Shown here one piece after another: positions 42,638 to 51,972 of a DNA stretch of 64,000 nucleotides (within the stretch, counting starts at the first letter, position 1; each line of letters begins with the position of its first letter). This stretch comes from Lysobacter niastensis (GTDB lineage: Bacteria > Pseudomonadota > Gammaproteobacteria > Xanthomonadales > Xanthomonadaceae): NCBI RefSeq assembly GCF_015453285.1, contig NZ_JADLZT010000006.1:248001-312000 (forward strand). The letters run 5' to 3'. The notes under the pieces were generated by a model. That model had not been told where the DNA came from. It searched no databases and saw only the letters and a list, made by a program, of their open reading frames with translations. The translations under genes were made by a program, and so were the position numbers.

Positions 42638-43369
42638 TCAGCCGGCGTGGATGGGGGCCGCGAACAGGTAACCGGCACCGCGCACCGATTGGATGAGCCG
42701 CGGTTGCCCTGGGTCGCGTTCGATCTTGCGCCTTAAGCGACCGATCTGGGCATCGATCGCCCGATCCAGAGGGCCGACATCGCGGCCGTGCAGATGATTC
42801 ATGATCTGGTCGCGGCTGAGCACCTGGTTCGGGTGCTCCAGCAGGAAACGGAGCAGCTCGAACTCGCCCGTGGTCAGGGCGACATCCTGCCCGTCGCGAC
42901 CGGTCAGGTGGCGTGCCGCCACATCCAGGCGCAAGCCGTCGAACTCCAGCCTCGGCGCCTCGGCGACACCGTTCGGATGGGATCGACGCAGCACCGATCG
43001 AACCCGGGCGAGCAACTCCCGCAGATCGAATGGTTTGCTGATGTAATCGTCCGCGCCCAGCTCCAGGCCGACCACGCGCTCGACCGGCTCGCCACGGCCA
43101 CTCACCACGATGACGGGGCCGTGCCAGTGTTGCTGGAACCCGCGCAGCAGGCTGAGCCCATCGGCATCGGGCAGCCCGAGGTCCAACAGGATCAGGTCGA
43201 TACGCTCATGCTGCAGGATCCGCCGCAGCCCGTCGGCGTCGCCGACATGGCTGACCCGGTAGCCGTGCCCGCCCAGGTACCGGGTCAGCAGGCGACCGAT
43301 CTCTTCGTCGTCGTCCACCACCAGCACATGGGGTTGCGCTTCGGTCGAAAATGCTTCGCGGGCGAGCAT
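42638..43369 (-). CDS. OmpR-family response regulator
   Basis: A 243-residue regulator from the ATG at 43369 (a TTG at 43399 is less likely, since it would leave only a few bases after a -41.5 FNR box). The receiver domain has VVDDDEEIGR and LILLDLGLPDADG with phosphorylatable Asp. The winged-helix trans-reg domain is complete (LTTGEFELLRFLLEHPNQVLSRDQIM and RLIQSVRGAGYLF). It is translated just before the hybrid kinase. The box at 43438-43451 is 76 nt upstream, so the low-oxygen regulator would control it. Confidence 0.92.
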   Translation of the reverse strand: MLAREAFSTEAQPHVLVVDDDEEIGRLLTRYLGGHGYRVSHVGDADGLRRILQHERIDLILLDLGLPDADGLSLLRGFQQHWHGPVIVVSGRGEPVERVVGLELGADDYISKPFDLRELLARVRSVLRRSHPNGVAEAPRLEFDGLRLDVAARHLTGRDGQDVALTTGEFELLRFLLEHPNQVLSRDQIMNHLHGRDVGPLDRAIDAQIGRLRRKIERDPGQPRLIQSVRGAGYLFAAPIHAG

Positions 43370-43437
43370 GCCTGGGCCCCGGTTTTCGATACCGACCAAG
43401 CATAGAACGAATGTTCCATGGCCGCAGGGTGGGGAAT

Positions 43438-43451
43438 TTGACCTACATCAA
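43438..43451. promoter_or_regulatory. FNR/Anr-type box between the two-component genes and usp-3
   Basis: TTGACCTACATCAA. Its centre is 76 nt from the ATG at 43369 and 64 nt from the plus-strand ATG at 43508, so it may serve both. Confidence 0.75.
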
Positions 43452-43507
43452 TGGGCCCGATCCAACCGAGCGCCAGGATCGTAGCCCCACGCCTCAGGTC
43501 GACCGCG

Positions 43508-44326
43508 ATGCGAGACATTCTTGTGCTGGCCCAGACGTCGGGCCCCTGGACCCATGCCACTGAGTATGCGGCGCGTCTGGCGGCGATGCTGGGGGGGAGC
43601 CTGACCGGACTGTGGTGCGCGCCGCCGCCGAATGCCGTGATCGCCGGCGACGTCGGTGCCATGGTGGCCGTCTCGGTCGACCTCCCTGATCCGGAACTGG
43701 AGGTCGCAGTCGCCGCAGCCGGGCAATTCCAACGCTGGGCCGCGTCCCTCGGAGTGCCACACAGCGACTGGCTGGCCTGCGAGGCCGACACCGCCGCAGC
43801 CGTCCGCCACGTCGGCCAGTGGCACGACCTGTTGGTGTTGGGAAGCGACCAGAACGCGCCATGGGGGGGCGAGTCGGCGTTAGCAGAGATCCTCGTGATC
43901 ACGCGACGCCCGTGCCTCGTGGTGCCGGAGTTCCAATCGCGCCCGCCGCGCCTGGACCGCATCGCGGTGGCCTGGGATGGCTCGACCACCGCCTTGCGCG
44001 CCTTGCACGCAGCAATGCCGCTGCTGCAGCGGGCTGGTCGAGTCATCGTGCTCGATGGAGAAAAAGGGCGGGACTTCCGCCTCTCGCTTCCAACGTTTGA
44101 CCTGGATCGGTACTGGGAGCGGCACGACATGGCGGTGGAGCGCGTACGCCTTACCAACGCGGTTGGCCCGATCGGGGGAGCGCTGTTGAGCGAGGCCGTT
44201 GCGGCCAACGCCGACCTGCTCGTCATGGGGGCGTTCGGGCACACGCGCCTGCGCGAGTGGGCGCTGGGCGGCGTTTCGCGGCACATGCTGGAGCACAGTC
44301 CGATTCCGCTGCTGATGGCTCATTGA
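43508..44326 (+). CDS. Tandem-domain universal stress protein (third copy)
   Basis: A 272-residue UspA-family protein starting at ATG 43508. Domain one begins DILVLAQTSGPWTHATEYAARLAAMLGG; domain two contains IAVAWDGSTTALRALHAAMPLLQ and the ATP-loop VMGAFGHTRLREWALGGVSRHMLE, with Gly-Gly-Val in the terminal loop. The N-terminal domain is more divergent than in the other two copies. Monocistronic and divergent from the two-component genes. Confidence 0.9.
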   Translation: MRDILVLAQTSGPWTHATEYAARLAAMLGGSLTGLWCAPPPNAVIAGDVGAMVAVSVDLPDPELEVAVAAAGQFQRWAASLGVPHSDWLACEADTAAAVRHVGQWHDLLVLGSDQNAPWGGESALAEILVITRRPCLVVPEFQSRPPRLDRIAVAWDGSTTALRALHAAMPLLQRAGRVIVLDGEKGRDFRLSLPTFDLDRYWERHDMAVERVRLTNAVGPIGGALLSEAVAANADLLVMGAFGHTRLREWALGGVSRHMLEHSPIPLLMAH

Positions 44327-44375
44327 TGCGAGAAGCCCAAAGCAAAGAGGGGCAGGACGGAGCCCGGGTCAGAAC

Positions 44376-47078
44376 TCATGCCAGCCGCACGCGGACCGCG
44401 ACCACCTTATATTCTGGGGCCGAAGTAACGGTATCTCGGACCGGACCGGTGAGCCTGTTCAGCATCCTGGCCGGATCGTGGAAGGTGGCAAACAACTGCC
44501 CGGGCGCAACTGCATCGCTGACCCGCAGCGGCAACACCACTTCGCCATGCCGGCTCTCCACACGAACCGGCATGTCATCGCGCAAGTCGAGTTGCCCGGC
44601 ATCGTAGGGATGCATGTCGAGCGTGTCAGTCGGACGCAGCAGCTGCTGTCGGGTTCGACCGGTCATGGTGCCGACGTTGAAGTGGTGCAGGGTGCGCCCG
44701 GTGGTCAGCAGGAACGGATATTGCTCACTCGTGCATTCCGTCGTCGGCCGATAATCAACCTGCTCCAGCTTCGCCTTGTCCGCGTTGGCGAATCGCCTTG
44801 CGTGAAGGACCGCCGTCCCCGGGTCATACTCGTCGACGCAGGGCCACTGCAAGCCATGCCGGGAGCTGCGCCCGTAACTGATGCCCGCAACGGCCGGCCA
44901 CACGGCTCGGATCTCGTCCCACACCGCTTCAGCGCAGGTGTGCCGGAACTGGTCACCGAAGCCGAGCTCGCCGGCGAGCCGACAGAGAACCTCCGCGTCG
45001 CTCAAAGAGTCCCCACGCGGTGCGACGGCGCGCCGCACCCGCTGGATGCGGCGTTCGGAATTCATGAACGTGCCGTCCTTCTCGAAACTGGACACGACCG
45101 GCAGGAACACGTGGCCGAACGAGTTCGCGGTTTCGTTGAGGAACATATCCTGGACTATCACCAGATCCAATTTGGACAGCGCCATCGCTGTGACGTCCGC
45201 GTTCGCAAGGCTGGCGAAGATGTCGTAGCCGATCACGTACAGGGCCTTGAGCTTGCCGGCATGCGCCGCGTCAATCATCGTCACTGCATTGAGGCCCGGC
45301 TTGTGGGGGAGGGCGACGCCCCAGGCCGCTTCGAAACGTTGGCAGGCGTCGACCAGGCGCACCGAACCGGTGAGCGTGCCCGGATCGCATCCCATGACGG
45401 CGGCGCCCTGCACGTTGTTCTGGCCACGGAGCGGATTGATGCCGCTTCCCGCGCGGCCAAGGTTGCCGGTGAGCAGCGCCAGGTCAATCAGTGCCATGAC
45501 TCCCTGCGTACCTTGCAGGTGCTCAGTCAATCCCAAGCCATGCAGGGCCATCGCCGGACGTTCGAGTGCGTACAGCCGGGCTGCGCGACGGATAGCGTCG
45601 GCCGGTACACCGCTCAGTTGTGTTGCACGCTCGGGCGTCCACGGTGCCATGAAGGCGGCCAGACCCTCGACGCCTTCCACGCGTGCCGCGAGGAAGTCGC
45701 GATCCACCAGGTCTTCGGCAAACAGCACATGGGCGAGTGAATTCAACAACGGCACGTTGGTGCCGGGACGAGGCGCCAGGTGTACATCGGCGATCCTCGC
45801 CAGTCCCGTGCGTCGAGGGTCGATCACGATCAGATGTGCGCCTCGCTGCGCCTGCTGGCGGATCCGGGCACCCACCACGGGGTGGTTCTCCAGCGGGTTG
45901 GCGCCGACGACCAGCAGCGTCTTCGCCTGTTCGATATCGTCGAAGCTGTTGGTCGCCACTCCCGTGCCGAGCATGTGCTTGAGCGCCGCGGCACTGGGTG
46001 TGTGGCAGACGCGTGCGCAACAGTCGACGTTGTTGGTTCCGATCACGACACGCGCGAATTTCTGGGTGAGGTAGTTTTCCTCGTTGGTTGCACGCGAGGA
46101 GCCAAGCACGCCGATTGCATCGGGCCCGTGCTCCGCCGCGACGCGCCGCAGGCCGTCTGCCGCAAGCGTGATCGCTTCAGCCCAGTCGGTACTGCGCCAA
46201 CGACCATCGTGACGCACCTTCGGCACCGTGATGCGGTCGGCCGCATCGACATATCCATGCGCGTACCGCCCCTTCACGCACAAGTGCCCCTTGTTGGAGG
46301 GAGCGTCGATCACCGGTCGGGTAGCGACGATGCGGTCTCCGGCGACGCCGACCTCGAGCTTACAGCCGACGCCGCAGTAGGGGCAGGTTGTTCGCGTCCA
46401 TTCAGTCGGGACTGGTTCGTGCCAGGCCGAGGCATCGGTCAGGGCAGCCGTCGGGCAGGTGTCGACACACGCACCGCAGCCGACGCAAGGACTTTTGGCG
46501 AGTGGCAGACCTCCCTCGGTATCGATGCGAAGGTCATCGCCGCGTCCGAACACGTGCCACACCGACTCGCCCTGCAGATCGTCGCAAATCCGCACGCAGC
46601 GCCGGCAGGCGATACAGCGATTCATGTCAACCCGGATATGGGGGTGCGAGACGTCGATTGCGATCGGATGATCCAACCCTGCTCGCGCAGGAACACCGAA
46701 CTCGCGCAACAAGCGGTGCAACGCCTTGTCGGGGAATCGCTCCATCTCCTCGGGTGCAACGCGTGCGGCCAGTTGCTCCAGGAGATTTCGGCGAAAGGCA
46801 TCCAGCGACGCACTGCCGCTCCGGATCGAGCAGCCGTCGCGCAGCGGTTCGCGGCAGGCCGGACGGTTGGAGAAGGGAAGCCCGCGGGGCAGGCTGACTT
46901 CTACCGCACATACCCAGCATTCGCCGACGGGCGTCAGGCGATCGTCGTGGCAGAGCGTTGGCACGCTGATGTTCAGCGTGCGTAGCGCCTGAAGCATCGT
47001 CAGGCCATGCGGAAACTGGCGTTCAACGCCATCGACTTCGACCGTCTGCAGAGGGGGATGTTCCGATGCCATCGCCAT
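44376..47078 (-). CDS. Formate-dehydrogenase-like molybdopterin oxidoreductase
   Basis: A 900-residue protein similar to the alpha subunit of cytosolic formate dehydrogenases. N-terminus: a 2Fe-2S-type domain (CHDDRLTPVGECWVC...CREP), then two ferredoxin-like 4Fe-4S motifs (CIACRRCVRIC; CVGCGACVDTC), then the CPYCGVGC 4Fe-4S site beside the cofactor. The presumed Mo ligand is Cys in DCCARVCHTPS, where selenoprotein FDHs have Sec. It would transfer electrons from formate (or a similar substrate) to an unidentified partner, as no beta/gamma subunit or FdhD gene is adjacent. A perfect box at 47128-47141 is 57 nt upstream. Confidence 0.92.
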   Translation of the reverse strand: MAMASEHPPLQTVEVDGVERQFPHGLTMLQALRTLNISVPTLCHDDRLTPVGECWVCAVEVSLPRGLPFSNRPACREPLRDGCSIRSGSASLDAFRRNLLEQLAARVAPEEMERFPDKALHRLLREFGVPARAGLDHPIAIDVSHPHIRVDMNRCIACRRCVRICDDLQGESVWHVFGRGDDLRIDTEGGLPLAKSPCVGCGACVDTCPTAALTDASAWHEPVPTEWTRTTCPYCGVGCKLEVGVAGDRIVATRPVIDAPSNKGHLCVKGRYAHGYVDAADRITVPKVRHDGRWRSTDWAEAITLAADGLRRVAAEHGPDAIGVLGSSRATNEENYLTQKFARVVIGTNNVDCCARVCHTPSAAALKHMLGTGVATNSFDDIEQAKTLLVVGANPLENHPVVGARIRQQAQRGAHLIVIDPRRTGLARIADVHLAPRPGTNVPLLNSLAHVLFAEDLVDRDFLAARVEGVEGLAAFMAPWTPERATQLSGVPADAIRRAARLYALERPAMALHGLGLTEHLQGTQGVMALIDLALLTGNLGRAGSGINPLRGQNNVQGAAVMGCDPGTLTGSVRLVDACQRFEAAWGVALPHKPGLNAVTMIDAAHAGKLKALYVIGYDIFASLANADVTAMALSKLDLVIVQDMFLNETANSFGHVFLPVVSSFEKDGTFMNSERRIQRVRRAVAPRGDSLSDAEVLCRLAGELGFGDQFRHTCAEAVWDEIRAVWPAVAGISYGRSSRHGLQWPCVDEYDPGTAVLHARRFANADKAKLEQVDYRPTTECTSEQYPFLLTTGRTLHHFNVGTMTGRTRQQLLRPTDTLDMHPYDAGQLDLRDDMPVRVESRHGEVVLPLRVSDAVAPGQLFATFHDPARMLNRLTGPVRDTVTSAPEYKVVAVRVRLA

Positions 47079-47127
47079 CGTGCATGTCCAACAACTAATG
47101 ATCTTGGTGCGCGCACCAGCACAGGTA

Positions 47128-47141
47128 TTGATCTAAATCAA
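47128..47141. promoter_or_regulatory. FNR/Anr-type box upstream of the formate dehydrogenase-like gene
   Basis: TTGATCTAAATCAA, a perfect palindromic match. Its centre is 57 nt from the minus-strand ATG at 47078. Confidence 0.82.
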
Positions 47142-47182
47142 CACATCTGGTTTCCATAGGGCTTCCCGCGGCCGCCACTACG

Positions 47183-48541
47183 TTAGGAACTCGCGCTTGC
47201 GCCGATCCAACTCCATACGAGTGCCGAAATACATGAAAGGATCAGCAGAATGCTCATCCAGCCTGTGATGGTCGAGACCCTTCCTGACCTGGAATCGCCC
47301 ATGACCTTTGGATCGCGCGCGAGCAGTTGGAGTGCGATCACATGCAACGGCAACATGACCGCATTCACCACCTGGCTGCTGTAAATGATGGGAATGAGGG
47401 GCAAGCCGGGCAGCGAGACGACGCTTGCGGCCGCCACCGTCAGGATCACGAACGCTACGTAGAAGATCCGGAAATGGTGTGAATCCAGGTCGAGGGAGGC
47501 CGGCGAGCCGACACCTTCGGCAATCGAATATGCGGTTGCGAGCGGAACGATCGCCGCCGCCAGTAGTGCCGCGCCCAGCAATCCGGTGCCAAACAATGCA
47601 GTCGCGAATGGTCCGGCAAGCGGGCGAAGCGCGGCGGCGGCATCACTCGCTTCGTCAATGTGCGCACCGGCGCGATAGAGCGTGGCCGCACATGCGACGG
47701 CTATGGCCAGTCCGATGAGGCCAGTCAGTAGTGAACCGATGACCACGTCGATTCGCTCCCAACGCAGGTTGGCAAGCGTGATCTTCTTGTCGACAGCGTA
47801 AGACTGAATGAACGCCAGGCCCCAGGGCGCGAGCGTCGTGCCCAGGGTCGCGGCGACGGCAATCCAACCTGCGGCATCGTGGGGCGCATGCGGGACGATC
47901 GAGTTGTGCCAGACTAACGACCAGTCTGGTGTGGCCAGAATGCCATCGAGCAAGTAGAGGCCCAGAGTAGCCGACACGATCAGAAGGACGCGTTCCACAC
48001 GGTGGAACGAACCGAGTACGACGACGAGCGAGATCAGCGTCGCAGAGATCGGAGCACTGATCCATGGCGGGATGCCGACGAGCGAACATGCGGCGGAAAT
48101 GCCCGCGTATTCCGCGCAGATCGTCCCGAAATTCGCAAACACCAGACCGACCACCGCTGCATATCCCCATCGGTGCCCCCAGCGTTCGCGAATGACGCCG
48201 ACAAATCCCTTGCTCGTCGCCGCACCAATGCGCATCGCCATCAGGTGGAACTGGACGAGCAACACCGTCGATGCCGGGATGATCCACAACAGCCGATAGC
48301 CGTGATCGGTCCCCAGGATCGAATACGTGGTGATTCCGGCCGGGTCGTCGTCCGAGAGGCCGGCCAGTAACCCGGGGCCGAGCACGGCCAGGAATGCGGC
48401 TAACGCTCCCAGCCCGCTTGCGCGAAGTCGAGCGAACCGGAGCGCGACGCCGCGCCGATGGTGCGCGACGGCATGCGCGGGGGCGCCTGTGCGCTCATGG
48501 AGACGACGAACCAGGCCGCGCTTCCTTTTGTGGGCACTCAT
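47183..48541 (-). CDS. Nramp-related transporter with atypical metal-site motifs
   Basis: A 452-residue membrane protein with about 11 helices and LeuT-like Nramp organisation. The helix 1 metal motif reads DPAG (residues 66-69) instead of DPGN, and helix 6 has TLAPWGLAFIQS instead of the methionine-containing MPH motif. Those changes argue against a classical Mn2+/Fe2+ carrier; proteins of this branch may move other cations such as Mg2+, which is unproven. The N-terminus is basic (MSAHKRKRGLVRRLHERTG...). It is upstream of, and on the same strand as, the formate dehydrogenase-like gene; no FNR-type box is seen in front of it. Confidence 0.85.
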   Translation of the reverse strand: MSAHKRKRGLVRRLHERTGAPAHAVAHHRRGVALRFARLRASGLGALAAFLAVLGPGLLAGLSDDDPAGITTYSILGTDHGYRLLWIIPASTVLLVQFHLMAMRIGAATSKGFVGVIRERWGHRWGYAAVVGLVFANFGTICAEYAGISAACSLVGIPPWISAPISATLISLVVVLGSFHRVERVLLIVSATLGLYLLDGILATPDWSLVWHNSIVPHAPHDAAGWIAVAATLGTTLAPWGLAFIQSYAVDKKITLANLRWERIDVVIGSLLTGLIGLAIAVACAATLYRAGAHIDEASDAAAALRPLAGPFATALFGTGLLGAALLAAAIVPLATAYSIAEGVGSPASLDLDSHHFRIFYVAFVILTVAAASVVSLPGLPLIPIIYSSQVVNAVMLPLHVIALQLLARDPKVMGDSRSGRVSTITGWMSILLILSCISALVWSWIGASASS

Positions 48542-49072
48542 GTCGACTGGTTGGATGCACGTCTGGTGTTAGGGTAATCCCCACCGCCATGCCTCGGACA
48601 CTGCCCTCGTGCCGGGCAGTCGCGCGGGCCATCGAACCGCCGGCGCAGAGCCGAAGCCGCTTCGCCGGTTGCCCGCGATCCCGGCGACTGAGACGCCGTG
48701 TTTGATATCTAGCGGGCACAGCAGACGCCGACCGAGCCTACCGTCGTGCGGTTCTATGGAGGGGGCACAGCGGCGATAACCGGGCCTTATCGTCAGTAGC
48801 TATCCCGCTAGGCCAGCTGTTCGGTCCCAATAGTCCAGTCGTCCTGATTTGACGCTTTCGTGAGTGGCCGCAGGTTCTCGGGCCTGCGCAGATAGCCCAC
48901 CCGGGCTAAGAGGTAATTGATATACCTATGGGTACAGTAATCAAAAAATGAGTTTCTAGGGACTACGCACGCCGAAGAACGGGCGGTGTCGACGCCCCCG
49001 CATGCGCGCCCCCTTAGGAAGGACCCAACAACTCCCATATCATCGAAGGAGGGCATTGGGGAGTCTTGGGGA
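48542..49072. other. Intergenic stretch with no identified gene
   Basis: 530 nt between the Nramp-like start and the 49073 membrane gene. It is noticeably less GC-rich than the preceding block. A 129-residue minus frame here mostly shadows the next gene. No tRNA, hairpin with T-tract, or clear operator was found. Confidence 0.5.
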
Positions 49073-49702
49073 ATGGAACTTCTATCCGCGCTTAAGAATG
49101 AAGTCTTTCGGCCACTGGCGTCGGTCGTATTACCAGGCGTGTTGGCGTTGGCTCCGTATGTGATCGTCACCTGCAACTTAATTCCCGACGTCTTCAAGTT
49201 CTATCAGTCGCAGGCGACTTGGTTCTTGATCGTCGTTCTGGCCTGCGGAACAGTGGCAGGAATGCTTCTGGAAGACATCGGGTCGAGCATCGAACGGGGT
49301 ATCGACCGATGCATGGACCTGGAGTACCTGTACGGGCATGACAAGGTGTGGCTTGCGTACCTGTCTGACGGGACCACGGACAACAACGGACGGCGATTCC
49401 TAGGCGCAGCTGTCACGCGCTTGAAGTTCCTAAACTCTCTAATGCCTGCGCTGTTCTTCTTCGCGATTGGCATCGTCTGGCTTCACTGCCAAACAGGCCT
49501 CTGGAAGGATTCGTCCGTATTTATCTTCTGTCTCTGCGCGCTCGGACTTTTGAGTTGGATGTTTAGAGCATCGACTGAGCTAAGCGAAGTTGCCCTCGAC
49601 GACTCGTTTTTGCCTGCTCAAGCGGGAGGACCAACCAAAGGAATACGACGTAAACGCGATCACGGTTCGAAGGATGCGCCACTTCGCATATGCGATCGGT
49701 GA
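49073..49702 (+). CDS. Hypothetical membrane protein
   Basis: About 209 residues from the ATG at 49073, which has TTGGGGA before it; the frame is open to 48986. Four hydrophobic segments lie at about residues 18-36, 48-66, 122-141 and 150-167. A charged cytoplasmic loop sits between the second and third (SSIERGIDRCMDLEYLYGHDKVWLAYL). No family is recognised. The codon usage is less GC-biased than the stress block, which suggests a different origin. Confidence 0.6.
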   Translation: MELLSALKNEVFRPLASVVLPGVLALAPYVIVTCNLIPDVFKFYQSQATWFLIVVLACGTVAGMLLEDIGSSIERGIDRCMDLEYLYGHDKVWLAYLSDGTTDNNGRRFLGAAVTRLKFLNSLMPALFFFAIGIVWLHCQTGLWKDSSVFIFCLCALGLLSWMFRASTELSEVALDDSFLPAQAGGPTKGIRRKRDHGSKDAPLRICDR

Positions 49703-49847
49703 GGTCATTACCTCCAGAGCATCTGATATCGACCTGAGAGGTCGTCACCCCATGGCAGTGGTTCCTGAATCGTTCTTGCTGTTCTTTGGTTTCAAGAAAA
49801 CCAAGATTGATATGCAGGCTCCACCACAATCCGAGTATCGGGACTAG
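49590..49847 (+). CDS. Small hypothetical protein (overlapping)
   Basis: An 85-residue frame (MPSTTRFCLLKREDQPKEYDVNAITVRRMRHF...SFLLFFGFKKTK) that overlaps the previous gene by 113 nt in another frame. It could instead be a frameshifted continuation of that gene or start later at 49677. Low certainty; no family recognised. Confidence 0.3.
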   Translation: MPSTTRFCLLKREDQPKEYDVNAITVRRMRHFAYAIGEVITSRASDIDLRGRHPMAVVPESFLLFFGFKKTKIDMQAPPQSEYRD

Positions 49848-49859
49848 CTGCTCGTTGCC

Positions 49860-49958
49860 TGTCCGTTTCGTCCGTCGTCCGGTTGCCTATAGGCAAACCG
49901 GACAAACCGGACGCGGCAAATCGGGCAAACAGGACGCAAACCGGACGCAAACCGGACG
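49860..49958. repeat. Iteron-like repeat array beside the replication gene
   Basis: At least five copies of CAAACCGGAC or close variants (starting at 49894, 49903, 49926, 49937 and 49948), plus one weaker copy (49917), several at exactly 11-nt spacing. On the left are copies in opposite orientation (GTCCGTTTCG, GTCCGGTTGCC; 49860-49887). It lies directly 3' of the primase-helicase stop. Direct repeats of about one helical turn at a rep gene suggest a replication origin, but this is inference. Confidence 0.6.
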
Positions 49959-49965
49959 CTGGGTT

Positions 49966-51972
49966 TCACAGCGCGCGGACGTAATCTCCATATTCGATGG
50001 CAATCTTTCCAGCGGTTTGAAGCGTATTGCGCAGGTCGTAGAACCGCTTCCGGTCGATGTCCTCGCCTGCAAGCCTGGCGCGCCATTCGTCAAGCTTCAC
50101 GCGAGCGCCGTTCGGATCGTGCCCGCTGCGCTCCAGTCGCTGGCGGCGCTCGGCTTCCAGTTCCGCCAAGATTTGCAAGGCGACTGTCTGATGGCGACCG
50201 CGGCCAGCCTTACCAGCCTTCGCTGCAGGAACATAGGAAACGCCACTAAGGGCAACGCTATGCAACGGCTGCCCGTCGTCATCCCGGATCGGAAGCTCTA
50301 CGCGATCCATGCGAAACGCGATTGGCTCGGGTTGCTCAGCGTCCTTCATCTTCGTGGCCTCGATGCGGACAAGGCCGTTTTCGTCCTTGGTGACCGAATA
50401 CTCGGCGTCCAGCGCGCCCTTCAGTGCGGTTGAACCACGCGCGCGGGTCTTGTCGGCATGGCCCGAGTGGTGAACGATCATGACGCACGCGCGAAACCGC
50501 GTGCGGAGGTATTCGTCGAGGTTGGCAACGAATGCGCCCATGTCCTGCGCGCTATTTTCATCGGCGCCGCCGAAATTGCGGGCCAAGGTGTCGATTACAA
50601 TGAGGGCCGGGGCTTGCCCACTCGTCTTAGCCAGTTCCTCGACAGCTTCGGAAACCGCTTTGGCTGCAGCCATATCGAACAGGCGAGCAGGTCGCAGGCT
50701 CACGAACAGCGGAGCGCCCTTCAAAGAAACCCCGTTGTGTACCTCCCAACCGGCGAAGCGCCGCGCCAATCCGTTTTGACCCTCACCGGCGATATAGAAC
50801 ACGGGGCCCGGGGTCGTGCGGCGGCCATGCCAAGACGTACCCGTGGCGACGCAGCAGGCCAGATCGATGGCTGTGAATGACTTACCGCAGCCAGGGTCAC
50901 CGAACATCAGCGCCAGAGAATCGGTTTCAACGTAGTCGCGCACCAGCCAGGCAATGGGCTTGATGTTCTCTCCGATCAAGTCGCCGACGCGACAAAAGGC
51001 GAAGGACCGCGCCCCAGCAGCGTCGTGAGCGGCAGTGACCTGTTGTTCGTTCCGGAGCAACTCCCGTACAACTTCGATCCCATCACGGATGTGCAGGTCG
51101 TTCACGTCTGCGCCGTCGGGCAGGTCACTGGGCAGCTCAATCCACGTGCAGCCCAAGCGTTCGGCATCCGCTTCGCGGGCCGACTCCTTTCCGCGGTCAG
51201 CCACCAGCACGAGGTGTGACGCATGGGATCGCACGGCGGCCGCAACGCGGGACGTGTTGCCTGATCCAAAGGTCACCACGGCAGCCGCGCCTGTCGCTTC
51301 GTGAACTGTCCATGCGGCACCGATACCCTCGACAATGTAGGCGGGTGTGTCATTGCGGAGGTCGCCAACGACATGAAACGAGCCCGAGAGGGGCGCGCCG
51401 GGCAGATTCAGCTTGTTGACCTTGCCACGGCGAGGGGCGATGAATTGCAGACTTTGCAGGTCGCCTGCAGCATCGCATGCAGGCAGCATCAGCCAGCCAT
51501 CGACGCAGGTATTGGCGATCTTCAGTGAGCCGCGATATACGCGAAGCCCATCCGGCTTGCCACCTTTGCCTGCGATGTAGGCGTGATTGGCTGATGCGGG
51601 CTCAGCTGCCTCCCACAATTTGCCAGGATCGTGTGCGCGCGTGTTGCGAACTGGCGCTGGCGGCGCGCGCGACGACCTTACCTGAGGGTTTTGCCCAGCC
51701 CAGTTGGAGCACCTCGCCAGGTAGAAGAGTGTAGCTGCGCCGATGCCCCTACCTGGCTTCAAGCTACGCCATGTGCTACGGACCGCAACGGCGTCGTACT
51801 TCGTCGGGTCCCGCTGCGACCAAGCATCGAAATCGGTCAAAGACACGCCGGCAGCTTGTGCTGCTGCGGCGATCTTCATCCATGTGTCATGGTCGCAGCC
51901 AGGATCGAGTGCGTGGAGCGCGGACAATGCGCGAGAACTCTCGCAAATGGAGTCGTCGAGCATCACTCCCAT
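49966..51972 (-). CDS. Phage/island replication protein: PriCT, Toprim and RepA-type helicase
   Basis: A 668-residue replication protein. The N-terminus has a PriCT-like segment (HDTWMKIAAAAQAAGVSLTDFDAWSQRDPTKYD). The Toprim-like domain contains YIVEGIGAAWTVHEATG and LVLVADRG. A RecA-type ATPase follows with Walker A GDPGCGKS (about residues 355-363), Walker B LIVIDTLARNF and HHSGHADKTRARGSTALKGA. Such proteins start and unwind DNA for plasmids, satellites and prophages. It is the third gene of a minus operon (alpA, unknown, rep), next to the iteron-like array. Confidence 0.9.
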   Translation of the reverse strand: MGVMLDDSICESSRALSALHALDPGCDHDTWMKIAAAAQAAGVSLTDFDAWSQRDPTKYDAVAVRSTWRSLKPGRGIGAATLFYLARCSNWAGQNPQVRSSRAPPAPVRNTRAHDPGKLWEAAEPASANHAYIAGKGGKPDGLRVYRGSLKIANTCVDGWLMLPACDAAGDLQSLQFIAPRRGKVNKLNLPGAPLSGSFHVVGDLRNDTPAYIVEGIGAAWTVHEATGAAAVVTFGSGNTSRVAAAVRSHASHLVLVADRGKESAREADAERLGCTWIELPSDLPDGADVNDLHIRDGIEVVRELLRNEQQVTAAHDAAGARSFAFCRVGDLIGENIKPIAWLVRDYVETDSLALMFGDPGCGKSFTAIDLACCVATGTSWHGRRTTPGPVFYIAGEGQNGLARRFAGWEVHNGVSLKGAPLFVSLRPARLFDMAAAKAVSEAVEELAKTSGQAPALIVIDTLARNFGGADENSAQDMGAFVANLDEYLRTRFRACVMIVHHSGHADKTRARGSTALKGALDAEYSVTKDENGLVRIEATKMKDAEQPEPIAFRMDRVELPIRDDDGQPLHSVALSGVSYVPAAKAGKAGRGRHQTVALQILAELEAERRQRLERSGHDPNGARVKLDEWRARLAGEDIDRKRFYDLRNTLQTAGKIAIEYGDYVRAL

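Noticed and set aside
48495-48719. Short minus frame upstream of the Nramp-like gene
   Set aside because: It is Arg-rich, low in hydrophobic pattern and lacks a ribosome site; likely non-coding.
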